Positions 1 through 6,959 are shown, numbered from the stretch's first letter. The stretch is 24,611 nucleotides of DNA from Candidatus Methanomethylophilaceae archaeon (GCA_017455785.1 JAFSYZ010000041.1:1-24611), one strand, 5' to 3'. Numbers and translations: made by a program. Notes: generated from the sequence alone by a model not told the origin.

Positions 1-119
1 AAAAATGCCATTTTTACTCCATAATTTACAAGTTCTCTGTAAAAGATTGAATTTAATTAATCTAATTTAGTAATCACCTTAATTTTTATTAAATTAGCAA
101 CTATGATTTGATAATTCGT

Positions 120-157
120 GATTAATTAATTGAGTTAAGTTACTAGCTTAATTAATC
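120..157 (+). repeat. AT-rich repeat element, copy 1
   Basis: The copy opens with GATTAATTAA (120-129) and closes with its exact reverse complement TTAATTAATC (148-157), so it is itself a 10-bp inverted repeat around an 18-nt middle. The core at 135-156 differs from the copy at 371-392 by a TC/CT change only. The opening GATTAATTAATT is shared with the inverted copy downstream of the transporter gene. Confidence 0.7.
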
Positions 158-204
158 AAAGATAAATCTAGTTGCAATTGATAATTCGATAATAATAAAT
201 TAAA

Positions 205-226
205 TAAAGTTATCAGCTTAATTAAT
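205..226 (+). repeat. AT-rich repeat element, copy 2
   Basis: The core AGTTATCAGCTTAATTAAT at 208-226 matches the copy at 371-392 exactly; only the bases at the left end differ. It lies 70 bases after copy 1, and both are preceded by TTGATAATTCG at the same distance. The two are therefore imperfect tandem units rather than isolated motifs. Confidence 0.7.
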
Positions 227-370
227 TACGAATTACAACTAATCCTTTGTGATCAAACTTATCGGAAAGAAATATTATAAGCATTAGGACATTAATATCT
301 AAGAGTACTTTTTGAAATCGGATGCCGATATTTAACATTCTGATAGTATGTTTGAAATTAATAATGTGAA

Positions 371-392
371 TTAAGTTATCAGCTTAATTAAT
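371..392 (+). repeat. AT-rich repeat element, copy 3
   Basis: This 22-base copy begins TTAAGTTATCAGCTTAATTA. It ends 51 bases before the transporter ATG and 22 bases before a weak TATA-like stretch at 415-421. That position suits a transcription-factor site, although a structural or recombination role is equally possible. Confidence 0.7.
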
Positions 393-442
393 ATTGAACA
401 AGCACTAGCAACGATAATAACCGATGAGATTATTGCCCGAAC

Positions 443-1699
443 ATGGAGTTTCAGGAGATAGCAGTACTGATCATCTTCGTTGCAACGTATCTTCTGATAG
501 CTTTTCACAAAACTCCGTTATTTGAGATCAAGAGACCGTACGTAGCTGCAGGCGGAGCACTGCTGATGATTCTTGCAGGAACGATTTCCTTGACTGATGC
601 TTTCGATGCCATCAACTACGAACTAATCTTCCTCCTCATCGGTATGATGTGCATGGTGGCCGGATTGGAACATGCGGGCTTCTTCACCAAGGTCACCGAC
701 ATCCTGTTGGAGAGGTCCACAGATAGATTCCGTCTCATGTTGTTGATCATGCTATCTTCCGCTATCCTTTCAGCAGTAGCATTGAATGATGCCGTTGTCC
801 TGATGTTCACCCCCATAGTTATCAAATGCTGCAGGAAGTTGAATGTGAATCCCATCCCCTTCCTCGTAGGCACAATGATGTCCGCGAACATCGGAAGCAT
901 AGCCACCGCCGTAGGCAATCCTCAGAACGCATTCATAGTCACGATCTCCGGTATGGATTTCATTACGTATTCTTTGTATTCCCTTCCAATTGCAGTGGTG
1001 TGCCTGGCGATAGCGATCATCCTTGTATGGTCATACTACAGGAACAAGTTGGATGCTGTTGAAATAACGGAGATGGATGAACAGGACAGATCCGTAGAAC
1101 GTAAACCCTTGATGGCGATGATCATCGTGCTGGTAGCAACTTTCATCGCATTCGCTCTGTCAGGATATCTTGATTATGAGCTCTATCAGGTCGCATTGGT
1201 ATCGGGAGGCATCTCCCTGCTCATCATCTCACTATCGGATGTGCATGACATCCCCTGGGCTGTAAAGAGGGTCGATTGGGGAACGGTCCTGTTCTTCATC
1301 GGATTGTTCGTGATAATCGGGGCCGCTTCGAAAACAGGGTTGATCGATGAAATATCGAACCTGTTCCCTGGATTCAGGGATGGGGAGATTCCAGATGTAT
1401 TGTCATTATCGGTGTTCTCTGCCGTACTGAGCAACCTGGTCAGCAATGTACCCGCGGTTATGCTGATATCGGAGATGATGCCTGTTTCCGATAACATGCT
1501 ATGGATCACATTGGCCGCATCATCAACGTTGGCAGGGAACACAACATTGATCGGTTCCGCAGCGAACATGATAGTTGCAGAGAGATCGGAGAAATACGGC
1601 GTAAGGTTCGATTTCCTCAAGTTCATGATCATCGGAGTCATCGTTACCGTATGCACTGTAGCTATATCGGACGTAATGATTCTGCTAATGTTTAACTAA
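443..1699 (+). CDS. ArsB/NhaD-type ion transporter (SLC13-like permease)
   Basis: A 418-residue polytopic membrane protein with roughly eleven hydrophobic segments. Family marks of the ArsB/NhaD/DASS (ion transporter) superfamily are visible in both halves. The first half has NDAVVLMFTPIV (about residues 115-126) and IATAVGNPQN (about 153-162). The second half has LSNVSNVPAV-like LVSNVPAVML and LAGNTTLIGSAANMIVAE near the C-terminus. Such proteins move Na+ against H+, arsenite, or carboxylates and other anions; the substrate cannot be read from sequence. The ATG at 443 follows a weak TATA-like element at a leaderless distance. The gene stands alone, flanked by the AT-rich repeats, and its TAA stop lies inside the inverted repeat copy. 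Length is normal for the family and no truncation is seen. Confidence 0.85.
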   Translation: MEFQEIAVLIIFVATYLLIAFHKTPLFEIKRPYVAAGGALLMILAGTISLTDAFDAINYELIFLLIGMMCMVAGLEHAGFFTKVTDILLERSTDRFRLMLLIMLSSAILSAVALNDAVVLMFTPIVIKCCRKLNVNPIPFLVGTMMSANIGSIATAVGNPQNAFIVTISGMDFITYSLYSLPIAVVCLAIAIILVWSYYRNKLDAVEITEMDEQDRSVERKPLMAMIIVLVATFIAFALSGYLDYELYQVALVSGGISLLIISLSDVHDIPWAVKRVDWGTVLFFIGLFVIIGAASKTGLIDEISNLFPGFRDGEIPDVLSLSVFSAVLSNLVSNVPAVMLISEMMPVSDNMLWITLAASSTLAGNTTLIGSAANMIVAERSEKYGVRFDFLKFMIIGVIVTVCTVAISDVMILLMFN

Positions 1700-1735
1700 T
1701 TAAGCTGATAACTTAACTAGAATAATTAATTAATC
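1697..1735 (-). repeat. AT-rich repeat element, inverted copy 4
   Basis: Bases 1697-1716 are the exact reverse complement of TTAAGTTATCAGCTTAATTA, the core of the copy at 371-392. Bases 1724-1735 are the reverse complement of GATTAATTAATT, the opening of the copy at 120-157. The copy includes the stop codon of the transporter (1697-1699) and the stop of the downstream minus-strand gene (1734-1736) lies at its far edge. The transporter gene is therefore bracketed by the same element in opposite orientations. Confidence 0.75.
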
Positions 1736-2075
1736 ACCAATCATCTTTGATAACCGGAGGCTCATCACAGAAGATGACATCCCTTCTTTTAAGGATACCA
1801 TTGGTACGGAACTCCTCCCTTTTTTCGGGGGACATATCGGTCTCGCAAACATAGATGTCGATGTTACCGTGATAGGCATGCTTCTTCCAGCAATCCATCT
1901 TAGGACTGTTCAGGACAGTCTCCCTGATATCATCACCATGAACGATACTCATGATCTTGAAACCCTCTCCCGCTTCAGTTATTGCAAGAGCGATGCCTCT
2001 GACTTGCGGTATGTCATCCTTTCCAACGATGTAGGGTCCGATGAACTTCTGGCCGTCTATCTGGATGGTCTGCAT
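1734..2075 (-). CDS. small protein of unknown function (possible GIY-YIG-like fold)
   Basis: A predicted 113-residue soluble protein beginning MQTIQIDGQKFIGPYIVGK. I do not recognise a named family. The middle holds MSIVHGDDIRETVLNSPKMD followed by CWKKH and then a polar helix with SPEKREEFRTNGI. This order loosely resembles the strand - DDIRERL helix - CW - strand - E-containing helix pattern of divergent GIY-YIG-like proteins, but the catalytic tyrosines are not evident. That resemblance is inference only. The ATG at 2075 is chosen because a TATA-like TATTTTGTAT ends about 30 nt upstream on the minus strand. An upstream in-frame extension is possible but would run through the HAD remnant. 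It is convergent with the transporter gene, 34 bases apart. Confidence 0.55.
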   Translation of the reverse strand: MQTIQIDGQKFIGPYIVGKDDIPQVRGIALAITEAGEGFKIMSIVHGDDIRETVLNSPKMDCWKKHAYHGNIDIYVCETDMSPEKREEFRTNGILKRRDVIFCDEPPVIKDDW

Positions 2076-2121
2076 GATACGTAATCCGAGTATCCATACA
2101 AATACCCATCCACCATATTTT

Positions 2122-2364
2122 TCAGAATAGCATATCGATGGCTGCCAGAACAACATTGGCCCGAGACTTTGTTGTAACCATATTGGCACTGGCCATGAGT
2201 CTTGGATCAGCGTTTCCAAAAGCGACACCCATGTTGGACCAGACGACCATCGGATGATCATTCATGCTGTCACCGATAGTGACGGTCTCTTCCTGTGGTA
2301 GTTTGAAGTATTTAACGGAATTCGCCATCGTCTGGACATGTTGTCTCAGGATTATATATCCCAC
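2122..2364 (-). pseudogene. 5'-truncated HAD-superfamily phosphatase remnant
   Basis: About 80 residues match only the C-terminal part of a Cof/SPP-type HAD phosphatase. The visible parts are VKYFKLPQEETVTIGDSMND (the acidic HAD motif IV), then VAFGNADPRLMASANMVT, ending in NVVLAAIDMLF where the family normally ends. The N-terminal catalytic DxD motif, the cap domain and the motif II region are absent. They are not found in any frame upstream, where the divergent CobS-like gene begins about 80 bases away. The frame stays open a little further upstream (encoding PYNPNEVSLVV) without a convincing start. Without the nucleophilic aspartate it cannot be an active HAD enzyme. I read it as the surviving 3' end of a gene whose 5' end was lost in a rearrangement. 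The exact stop may be one base off. Confidence 0.7.
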
Positions 2365-2446
2365 AACAAGAGATACCTCATTAGGATTATATGGGCAATC
2401 AACATTCGTGTACCGATTGCAGCCTGGCTGCTTGAAAGTGATTGAA

Positions 2447-3271
2447 ATGACTGACGAAAATGAAGGTCAGAAGAAGGAATTCGATGATTTCGATTCCGAT
2501 TCCAAGATCGACACTTCGCTCTCCATGAGCATGCTGCCGACCGTAGGGGCTATAAAGGGAGCACTGGCGGAATACACCATATTCCCTGTTATAGCCACAC
2601 CGGAGGAGAGGGAGGAGGCCAGGACAAGTCCCATCGCTTTGACCGCGATAATGACCGTTCTCGGCTTCATAGAACTGATCCTCCTGTTCATATTGATGAA
2701 GATAGACGAGAACGTTTTTCAGGATAATCTCTCGATGTTGCTGGGAGTGATTGTTGCTGTCTTCCCGCTCTTTCTCTTCAGATTCAAATTCGTAGGTGAT
2801 CTAGTAAGGTATGGGAACAAACTGTTCCCTGACAATGCGGAGGCCGGTGCAGGCATTGTCTTTGCTATGATCTTCATCATGACCACATTCGTATTCTACA
2901 CGATGATAGCCGGATTCGGCACATGGGCACTGCTGCTCTGTGTACCTTTACTCAATATCTGTGCGACCCATGCACTGGTGACCGCCAAAAAATTCACCGG
3001 AGAGGGTGACAGTTTCATCATGTCATTGGTCGTGACCGTCATCGCTGCGATACTATTCTCGGTGATCGCATTGGCAATGACGGATGCTTTGGAATTGAAA
3101 TACCTCATCGCAACTGTAGTTGCCGTACTGATCGCCTCATTGATGGGTGTCCTGGTGCCTTATATCGCAAAGATCAGATTCGGAATCGAAGCATGCGTTT
3201 CCGGTGCGACAATCGAGATGGCTAGACCCGTGATCATGGGAATAACGTTCATCGTTGTGATGATGATTTGA
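2447..3271 (+). CDS. divergent CobS-like integral membrane protein
   Basis: A 274-residue protein with a short acidic N-terminus (residues 1-25) followed by six to seven membrane segments. Several stretches line up with cobalamin-5'-phosphate synthase CobS (adenosylcobinamide-GDP ribazoletransferase). GALAEYTIFPV resembles the N-terminal 'FTIIPV' segment. FTGEGDSFI resembles the mid-protein 'GKP..EGxGSxFI' segment. IRFGIEACVSGATIEMAR resembles the C-terminal 'RFGGxTGDxLGAxNE' segment. However, the hallmark acidic loop (HLDGLADxxDG) appears here as RFKFVGDLVRYGNKLF, and the C-terminal GD is EA, so metal-binding aspartates are missing. It may have lost catalysis or changed substrate. The ATG at 2447 is preferred over upstream in-frame codons because GTGAT lies just before it as a ribosome binding site and the conserved region begins after it. 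The family assignment is from remembered motifs. Confidence 0.55.
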   Translation: MTDENEGQKKEFDDFDSDSKIDTSLSMSMLPTVGAIKGALAEYTIFPVIATPEEREEARTSPIALTAIMTVLGFIELILLFILMKIDENVFQDNLSMLLGVIVAVFPLFLFRFKFVGDLVRYGNKLFPDNAEAGAGIVFAMIFIMTTFVFYTMIAGFGTWALLLCVPLLNICATHALVTAKKFTGEGDSFIMSLVVTVIAAILFSVIALAMTDALELKYLIATVVAVLIASLMGVLVPYIAKIRFGIEACVSGATIEMARPVIMGITFIVVMMI

Positions 3272-3280
3272 AGACCTAAC

Positions 3281-3299
3281 GGATGGGCTTAGCCCATCC
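3281..3299. terminator. hairpin between convergent genes
   Basis: GGATGGGCTTAGCCCATCC is a perfect inverted repeat (9-bp arms, or 8-bp arms with a TTA loop) lying between the stop codons of the CobS-like gene (+) and the protease gene (-). No strong T-run follows on either strand. It could serve both directions. A near copy of the same hairpin follows the coiled-coil gene at 20946-20963. Confidence 0.6.
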
Positions 3300-3309
3300 A
3301 TCAAACCTT

Positions 3310-4179
3310 TCAACCGACGATTCTGAAACCTTGATCGTCCGATTCACGGTTATACTTGATTCCTTTGTCATCAAGCAGTTTCATGATTGTCTTCACATGA
3401 AGACCCAATCCGACATTCAGGAACTGGTTCTCAACAATCGATTCGCCTTTATTGTTGATGATGGTGGGTGCGAATCCCAAAGGCAGATGGGCCGTACGGA
3501 CCTGCATCGCGGCGACACAACCGTTCCTATCGAATATTGGGCCGCCAGACTGGCCCCTCATACCCGGAGTGGATGTCTCGATATACAGTCTGTCGTACTC
3601 ACCGTTCCTGCTCTTTCCCATGTAGACGTTACGTGTATGGATGCCGTCGTTGGGGAAGAATACCATCGGGAGGACACCTTGTCTGATGCAGAATCTCTTC
3701 TGTTCCTCATCGAAATCAGTAGTACTCTCTATGAATGGGAATCCGATCCTGCACAATGAGGTACCAGGTCGGATATTGGCAGGGTCCTTGAATACAGGAT
3801 ATTCGGAGATCATCTCAGGTCTGAATCCTTCCAGCCTTCCTATTGCGATATCCAATTCGAGATCGATGAATCCATCTGTGAAAGCAAGATTGTCCTGGCC
3901 CCACCAGAATGAATGATTGGTGATCCAAGATGGATCCTTCCTTAAGTTGGGATGTGGACCTTCAGAAGATATTATTTCGTCGATGTCCTTGATCTTCTTC
4001 TGATCCTCCTGATATTTGATCATCTGCTGGAAAACATGACCAGCGGTCATGATCCAACCATCCCTGTTCAGGACGATGAATGCCGCACATCCTGAATGCG
4101 TCTTCCCGTCAACGGTCCTGGACGATATGATAACTGGTCTGGTGAATCTCATTGCCTTCTCGCAGGCATCGGCGAACAT
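3310..4179 (-). CDS. cytosolic trypsin-like serine protease
   Basis: A 289-residue protein with a complete chymotrypsin-fold catalytic triad: His48 in MTAGHV, Asp110 in ELDIAIGRL, and Ser211 in RGQSGGPIFD with the oxyanion glycines. The GCAAFIV segment before the histidine and the C-terminal GLGLHVKTIMKLLDD helix are typical of HtrA-like and stand-alone trypsin-like peptidases. There is no signal peptide, membrane segment or PDZ domain, so it should act in the cytoplasm. A lineage-specific insertion of about 45 residues (roughly 52-100) separates His and Asp. The ATG at 4179 gives a natural N-terminus. A TATA-like ATATAAA shared with the divergent nuclease gene lies 70-80 nt upstream. Substrate unknown; it could be quality control or the effector of a stress or defence pathway. 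Confidence 0.8.
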   Translation of the reverse strand: MFADACEKAMRFTRPVIISSRTVDGKTHSGCAAFIVLNRDGWIMTAGHVFQQMIKYQEDQKKIKDIDEIISSEGPHPNLRKDPSWITNHSFWWGQDNLAFTDGFIDLELDIAIGRLEGFRPEMISEYPVFKDPANIRPGTSLCRIGFPFIESTTDFDEEQKRFCIRQGVLPMVFFPNDGIHTRNVYMGKSRNGEYDRLYIETSTPGMRGQSGGPIFDRNGCVAAMQVRTAHLPLGFAPTIINNKGESIVENQFLNVGLGLHVKTIMKLLDDKGIKYNRESDDQGFRIVG

Positions 4180-4250
4180 GAGTGGTAATCATGGACTAGG
4201 TATTTGGGTATTGCCACGATGCTGACCGTTCGGTGACCTCCCCCTCTCCA

Positions 4251-4258
4251 TTTATATA
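4251..4258. promoter_or_regulatory. TATA box, possibly bidirectional
   Basis: TTTATATA on the plus strand lies 35 nt before the ATG of the Hjc-like gene. Its central TATATA is palindromic, so the minus strand reads TATATAAA toward the protease gene. One element may drive both divergent genes. Confidence 0.5.
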
Positions 4259-4285
4259 CTCTGACGTAGAATCGAAACCGATAAG

Positions 4286-4819
4286 ATGGGAGCACCGGGG
4301 GACATCTACGAAAGGGAGCTTAAGTTCCTCCTGACTGGGGATAAGAAATCGATAGACCAGATGGTCAAAAGATGCGACAACAAAGAGGGCAATGCATATT
4401 CAAAGATGCTATCCGATCCCTTTGTGGTCATCAGAGCTGCAGGTTCATTGGGTGTGGATCTTGTGGCCTTAAGATGGGATTTCTCTTTTCCGATCGAGGT
4501 CAAGAGTTCTACAGAGGAGATTATGCACTTCAGCAGAAGCCAGCGCCTTACGGATCAGGCGAACCGTATGAAGGATGAATGCTGCAGATCGCATCTTCTT
4601 CCGATATACGCAATGAGACTAAAAGGCATCAGAGGAGGAGATCCATGGAGGATATTCGCCCTTCCTATGGACGAGAATCTGAGAGGGAATATGGGCCTAT
4701 TACAACGTAAAGTCCCTCAGATAAGGGTAAATGATAACGGCAACTACATCATGAAATGGAGCGATGGGATGAAACTCAGCGAATTCATCAACTATGTCTC
4801 ATTGTCCATGAGTGATTGA
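4286..4819 (+). CDS. Hjc-like Holliday junction resolvase / archaeal nuclease
   Basis: A 177-residue soluble protein with the core of the archaeal Holliday junction resolvase (Hjc) nuclease fold. An N-terminal YERELKFLL helix carries the first acidic residue (Glu9 or Glu11). VVIRAAGSLGVDLVALRW contains the metal-binding Asp58. FPIEVKSS supplies the Glu71-x-Lys73 motif, the E-x-K of the PD-(D/E)XK superfamily. A basic IRAAGSLG loop before the aspartate matches the family's RxxGSxG signature. About 20 extra residues separate the first helix from that loop and about 60 extend the C-terminus, so it is longer than canonical Hjc (about 120-135 residues). It probably cuts branched DNA in recombinational repair, though the long form could have other DNA substrates. 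It follows a TATA box shared with the protease. Confidence 0.72.
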   Translation: MGAPGDIYERELKFLLTGDKKSIDQMVKRCDNKEGNAYSKMLSDPFVVIRAAGSLGVDLVALRWDFSFPIEVKSSTEEIMHFSRSQRLTDQANRMKDECCRSHLLPIYAMRLKGIRGGDPWRIFALPMDENLRGNMGLLQRKVPQIRVNDNGNYIMKWSDGMKLSEFINYVSLSMSD

Positions 4820-4913
4820 GGAGGCCGTCAGCACTCATAGGGCTCATCACTGGAATCAGCCTTTAATTCGATCTTCATCCGGTACGCTCCTCACCTAAGG
4901 GAATAGCAAAGAG

Positions 4914-4920
4914 ATATTTA
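4914..4920 (+). promoter_or_regulatory. TATA box of the dihydroneopterin aldolase gene
   Basis: ATATTTA, with its first T 28 nt before the ATG at 4943. This is the spacing expected for leaderless transcription and it favours 4943 over the upstream in-frame TTG at 4928 as the start. Confidence 0.55.
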
Positions 4921-4942
4921 GCCTGGATTGGATGCGTTGGTC

Positions 4943-5323
4943 ATGAATGCAAGGGAGAAAGATGCTTCCGACCGCTTCGTCTGTTCGGTCAGGGAGAGGG
5001 CTGTTTTCGAATCAGGTATCAAACTGGCAACGATCTATCATCAATTCGTCGGTTCCCCAGTCAACGCTGAATCCGTCGAAAGTCTTGAAAGGACAATAGA
5101 GAAGACCATCCTTGTGCAGCCTTACGTCTCGGATGTCAAGGTGTCCATCGACCGCAGCCGTTTCGTACCCCTTGTGGACCAGTACAGTTATCTTTCGCTC
5201 ACAGGCGATATGATCGATGCCATTGTCACCATAGACATCGATGGGACCAAAGTCACTGCCGAGATGAGGTATGACGAGGATCTGAAATATCCGTTGATGT
5301 ATGTATCGAAGATATCTGAATGA
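4943..5323 (+). CDS. mptD: archaeal dihydroneopterin aldolase MptD
   Basis: A 126-residue protein that closely follows the archaeal dihydroneopterin aldolase family (MptD, typified by MJ1585). FESGIKLATIYHQFVGSPV lies near the N-terminus, SLERTIEKTILVQPYVSDV in the middle, and YPLMYVSKI at the C-terminus. MptD cleaves 7,8-dihydroneopterin to 6-hydroxymethyl-7,8-dihydropterin and glycolaldehyde in tetrahydromethanopterin or folate biosynthesis. The ATG at 4943 is chosen from the TATA spacing and because the family begins close to this point. It is convergent with the ABC permease, whose stop begins at the next base. In Methanomassiliicoccales, which lack the classical methyl branch of methanogenesis, the product may go to a folate-type carrier; that is inference. 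Confidence 0.85.
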   Translation: MNAREKDASDRFVCSVRERAVFESGIKLATIYHQFVGSPVNAESVESLERTIEKTILVQPYVSDVKVSIDRSRFVPLVDQYSYLSLTGDMIDAIVTIDIDGTKVTAEMRYDEDLKYPLMYVSKISE

Positions 5324-6073
5324 TCAGTACAGTTTCTTCAGTATGATGTATCTGTCCATCAGATAGAATACGACCAAATAGATCAGCAGAATCCCTATAG
5401 AAACCCATGGGACATCCCATCCCAGACAGAATGACCTTATGGCAGTCGACGAGTGTGACAGAGGCAATGCCCAGATTATCTGTTTGACGATGTCCGGCAG
5501 TGCATCGATGGAGAACAGGGTACCGCAAAGGAACGTCATTGGAAGGATGACTACACTGGCGAAAAGGGTCAATGTCGGCCCCGTCTTTGCCAATAATCCC
5601 GCGGTTACACCCAATAACGAGAACGTCACACAGGACAGTAGGAATATCGGTATCGTCCATATCGATATCACAAGATCGTCTGTTAGGAACATCCCTAGTC
5701 CTAAGAGGATGATACAACCCAGAAGGCCTCTGACCACACCTATGACAGTTTTACCGAAAATCAAGGAAGAAGTGTGCATAGGGCACAGCACCAATTCATC
5801 AAAACTCGTATGGAACAATCTTTGGATCAGTATCTTCTGTGCTGTGGCGTTGTATCCAGATGTCATGGAGGATATTGCTATGATACCGGGAATGGCATAT
5901 GCTACATAGTCCACACCGGCTTCGGTATCCCCCGATCTCATACCATAAGCGAAGGCCAATAGATACAACAGTGGACCGACCAGTGCAGATATGAGCGTCT
6001 CTGGGATGTGTCTCTTGATGAAACATAGATCACCGTAGGAGATCCTCCATATCTCGCTGAATATGTTGTACAT
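5324..6073 (-). CDS. ABC-2 type transporter permease
   Basis: A 249-residue membrane protein with six hydrophobic segments in the ABC-2 (DrrB/NodJ-like) arrangement. It has a cytosolic N-terminus (MYNIFSEIWRISYGDLCFIK), the conserved segment FDELVLCPMHTSSLIFGK after the second membrane span, and the late motif MTFLCGTLFSIDALPDIVKQ followed by WALPLSHSSTAIR. The ATG overlaps the stop of the upstream ATPase gene by one base (TGATG), showing translational coupling. Together the two form an exporter for an unknown substrate such as a drug, lipid or polysaccharide. Confidence 0.88.
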   Translation of the reverse strand: MYNIFSEIWRISYGDLCFIKRHIPETLISALVGPLLYLLAFAYGMRSGDTEAGVDYVAYAIPGIIAISSMTSGYNATAQKILIQRLFHTSFDELVLCPMHTSSLIFGKTVIGVVRGLLGCIILLGLGMFLTDDLVISIWTIPIFLLSCVTFSLLGVTAGLLAKTGPTLTLFASVVILPMTFLCGTLFSIDALPDIVKQIIWALPLSHSSTAIRSFCLGWDVPWVSIGILLIYLVVFYLMDRYIILKKLY

Positions 6074-6924
6074 CAGACAGTCCTCCCAGTCAGTTCTAGG
6101 AAGACATCCTCCAGTGTAGTCTTCCTTATCATGACACTGAACTCGCCACCGACATCCTTGGCAGCCTCCTTCGCTTCCTCCCTGGTCCTGAAATAGGAGA
6201 ACTGGGGCTCATCGGAATCCGTTCTGACCAACGTCACATTCCCTAATTCCTCTATAAGTTCCTTCGGAGTCCCTTCAGCGATGATCTTACCGTCATCGAT
6301 GATGGATATCCTGTCACAAAGGTTCTCGGCCTCGTAGATGTAATGGGTTGTAAGAAAGATAGTAGTCCCTGAATGGTTCAGGTTACGGATCAATTTCCAT
6401 AGAAGATTCCTGGATTGCGTATCCAAACCTGTGGTAGGCTCGTCCATGAATAGGATATCAGGATGATGGATCATCGAACAAACTATGGATACGCGCTTCT
6501 TCCATCCTCCGGACAATGAGGATACGAGAGTGTCCAACCTATCCGTCAGTTCCATTGTCTCAGCCAGTTCCATCATCCTTTTGCGTCCTTCTTTCAAGGA
6601 AAGGCCTTGCATCAGAGCATGATGTATGATGTTCTCCCTGACTGAGATATCCTTGTCAAGACTGTGCTGCTGCTGGATGATGCCTATGCGCCTTCTGGCA
6701 TCAACGAATTGGGTGGAGGTATCAAGTCCGTTGATGAAAATCCTCCCTTCATCAGGAAGATCCATTGTGGTCAACAGACGTACAGTTGTGGTCTTACCTG
6801 CTCCGTTAGGGCCTAGGATTCCGAAGATCTCACCATTCCTGATGCGGACATCCACATGGTCCACTGCAGTCAATTTACCGAATCTCTTGACCAATCCTTC
6901 AGCCACAATGATATCGTCGACCAT
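6073..6924 (-). CDS. ABC transporter ATP-binding protein (DrrA/NodI-like)
   Basis: A 283-residue ATPase with Walker A GPNGAGKTT at 38-46, a Q-loop at IIQQQHSLD, the signature SSLSGGWKKR at about 136-144, Walker B ILFMDEPTTGLD at about 157-168, and the switch histidine in FLTTHYIYEAE. The C-terminal domain ending in TTLEDVFLELTGR is typical of DrrA/NatA-type exporter ATPases. It powers the ABC-2 permease encoded immediately downstream. The ATG at 6924 is supported by a strong ribosome binding site (GGGAGGAGG at about 6932-6941 on the minus strand). Transcription probably starts from a TATA-like TTAAATAC near 6974. An inverted repeat TTTAG-N6-CTAAA overlaps the predicted start site. Confidence 0.9.
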   Translation of the reverse strand: MVDDIIVAEGLVKRFGKLTAVDHVDVRIRNGEIFGILGPNGAGKTTTVRLLTTMDLPDEGRIFINGLDTSTQFVDARRRIGIIQQQHSLDKDISVRENIIHHALMQGLSLKEGRKRMMELAETMELTDRLDTLVSSLSGGWKKRVSIVCSMIHHPDILFMDEPTTGLDTQSRNLLWKLIRNLNHSGTTIFLTTHYIYEAENLCDRISIIDDGKIIAEGTPKELIEELGNVTLVRTDSDEPQFSYFRTREEAKEAAKDVGGEFSVMIRKTTLEDVFLELTGRTV

Positions 6925-6943
6925 GCTTCCTACCTCCTCCCTG

Positions 6944-6959
6944 TTTAGTTGTTGCTAAA
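6944..6959. promoter_or_regulatory. possible operator, TTTAG-N6-CTAAA inverted repeat
   Basis: TTTAGTTGTTGCTAAA has perfect 5-bp arms. It lies over the predicted transcription start of the exporter operon, where a bound repressor would block initiation. Its shape resembles operators of DtxR-family regulators in general form only; which protein binds is unknown. Confidence 0.35.

Larger units (their letters stand above)
1..442. other. AT-rich non-coding block with repeated elements
   Basis: No convincing gene is visible in these 442 bases, which are strikingly richer in A+T than the rest of the window. The block contains three direct copies of an element whose core is TTAAGTTATCAGCTTAATTA or a near match (135-156, 205-226, 371-392). 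It also contains two imperfect tandem units in 70-base register, each opening with TTGATAATTCG (108-118 and 178-188). A weak TATA-like stretch, TAATAAC at 415-421, lies 28 nt before the ATG of the transporter gene and may be its promoter. The last repeat copy sits just upstream of this, where an archaeal activator would bind. Confidence 0.7.

Noticed and set aside
1..442. CRISPR array
   Set aside because: The repeats are only three, unequal, unevenly spaced (70 and 166 bases) and AT-rich; no cas genes are nearby.
2264..2446. N-terminal extension of the CobS-like protein
   Set aside because: It overlaps the HAD remnant on the other strand, has no membrane or CobS-like character, and a better start with a ribosome binding site is at 2447.
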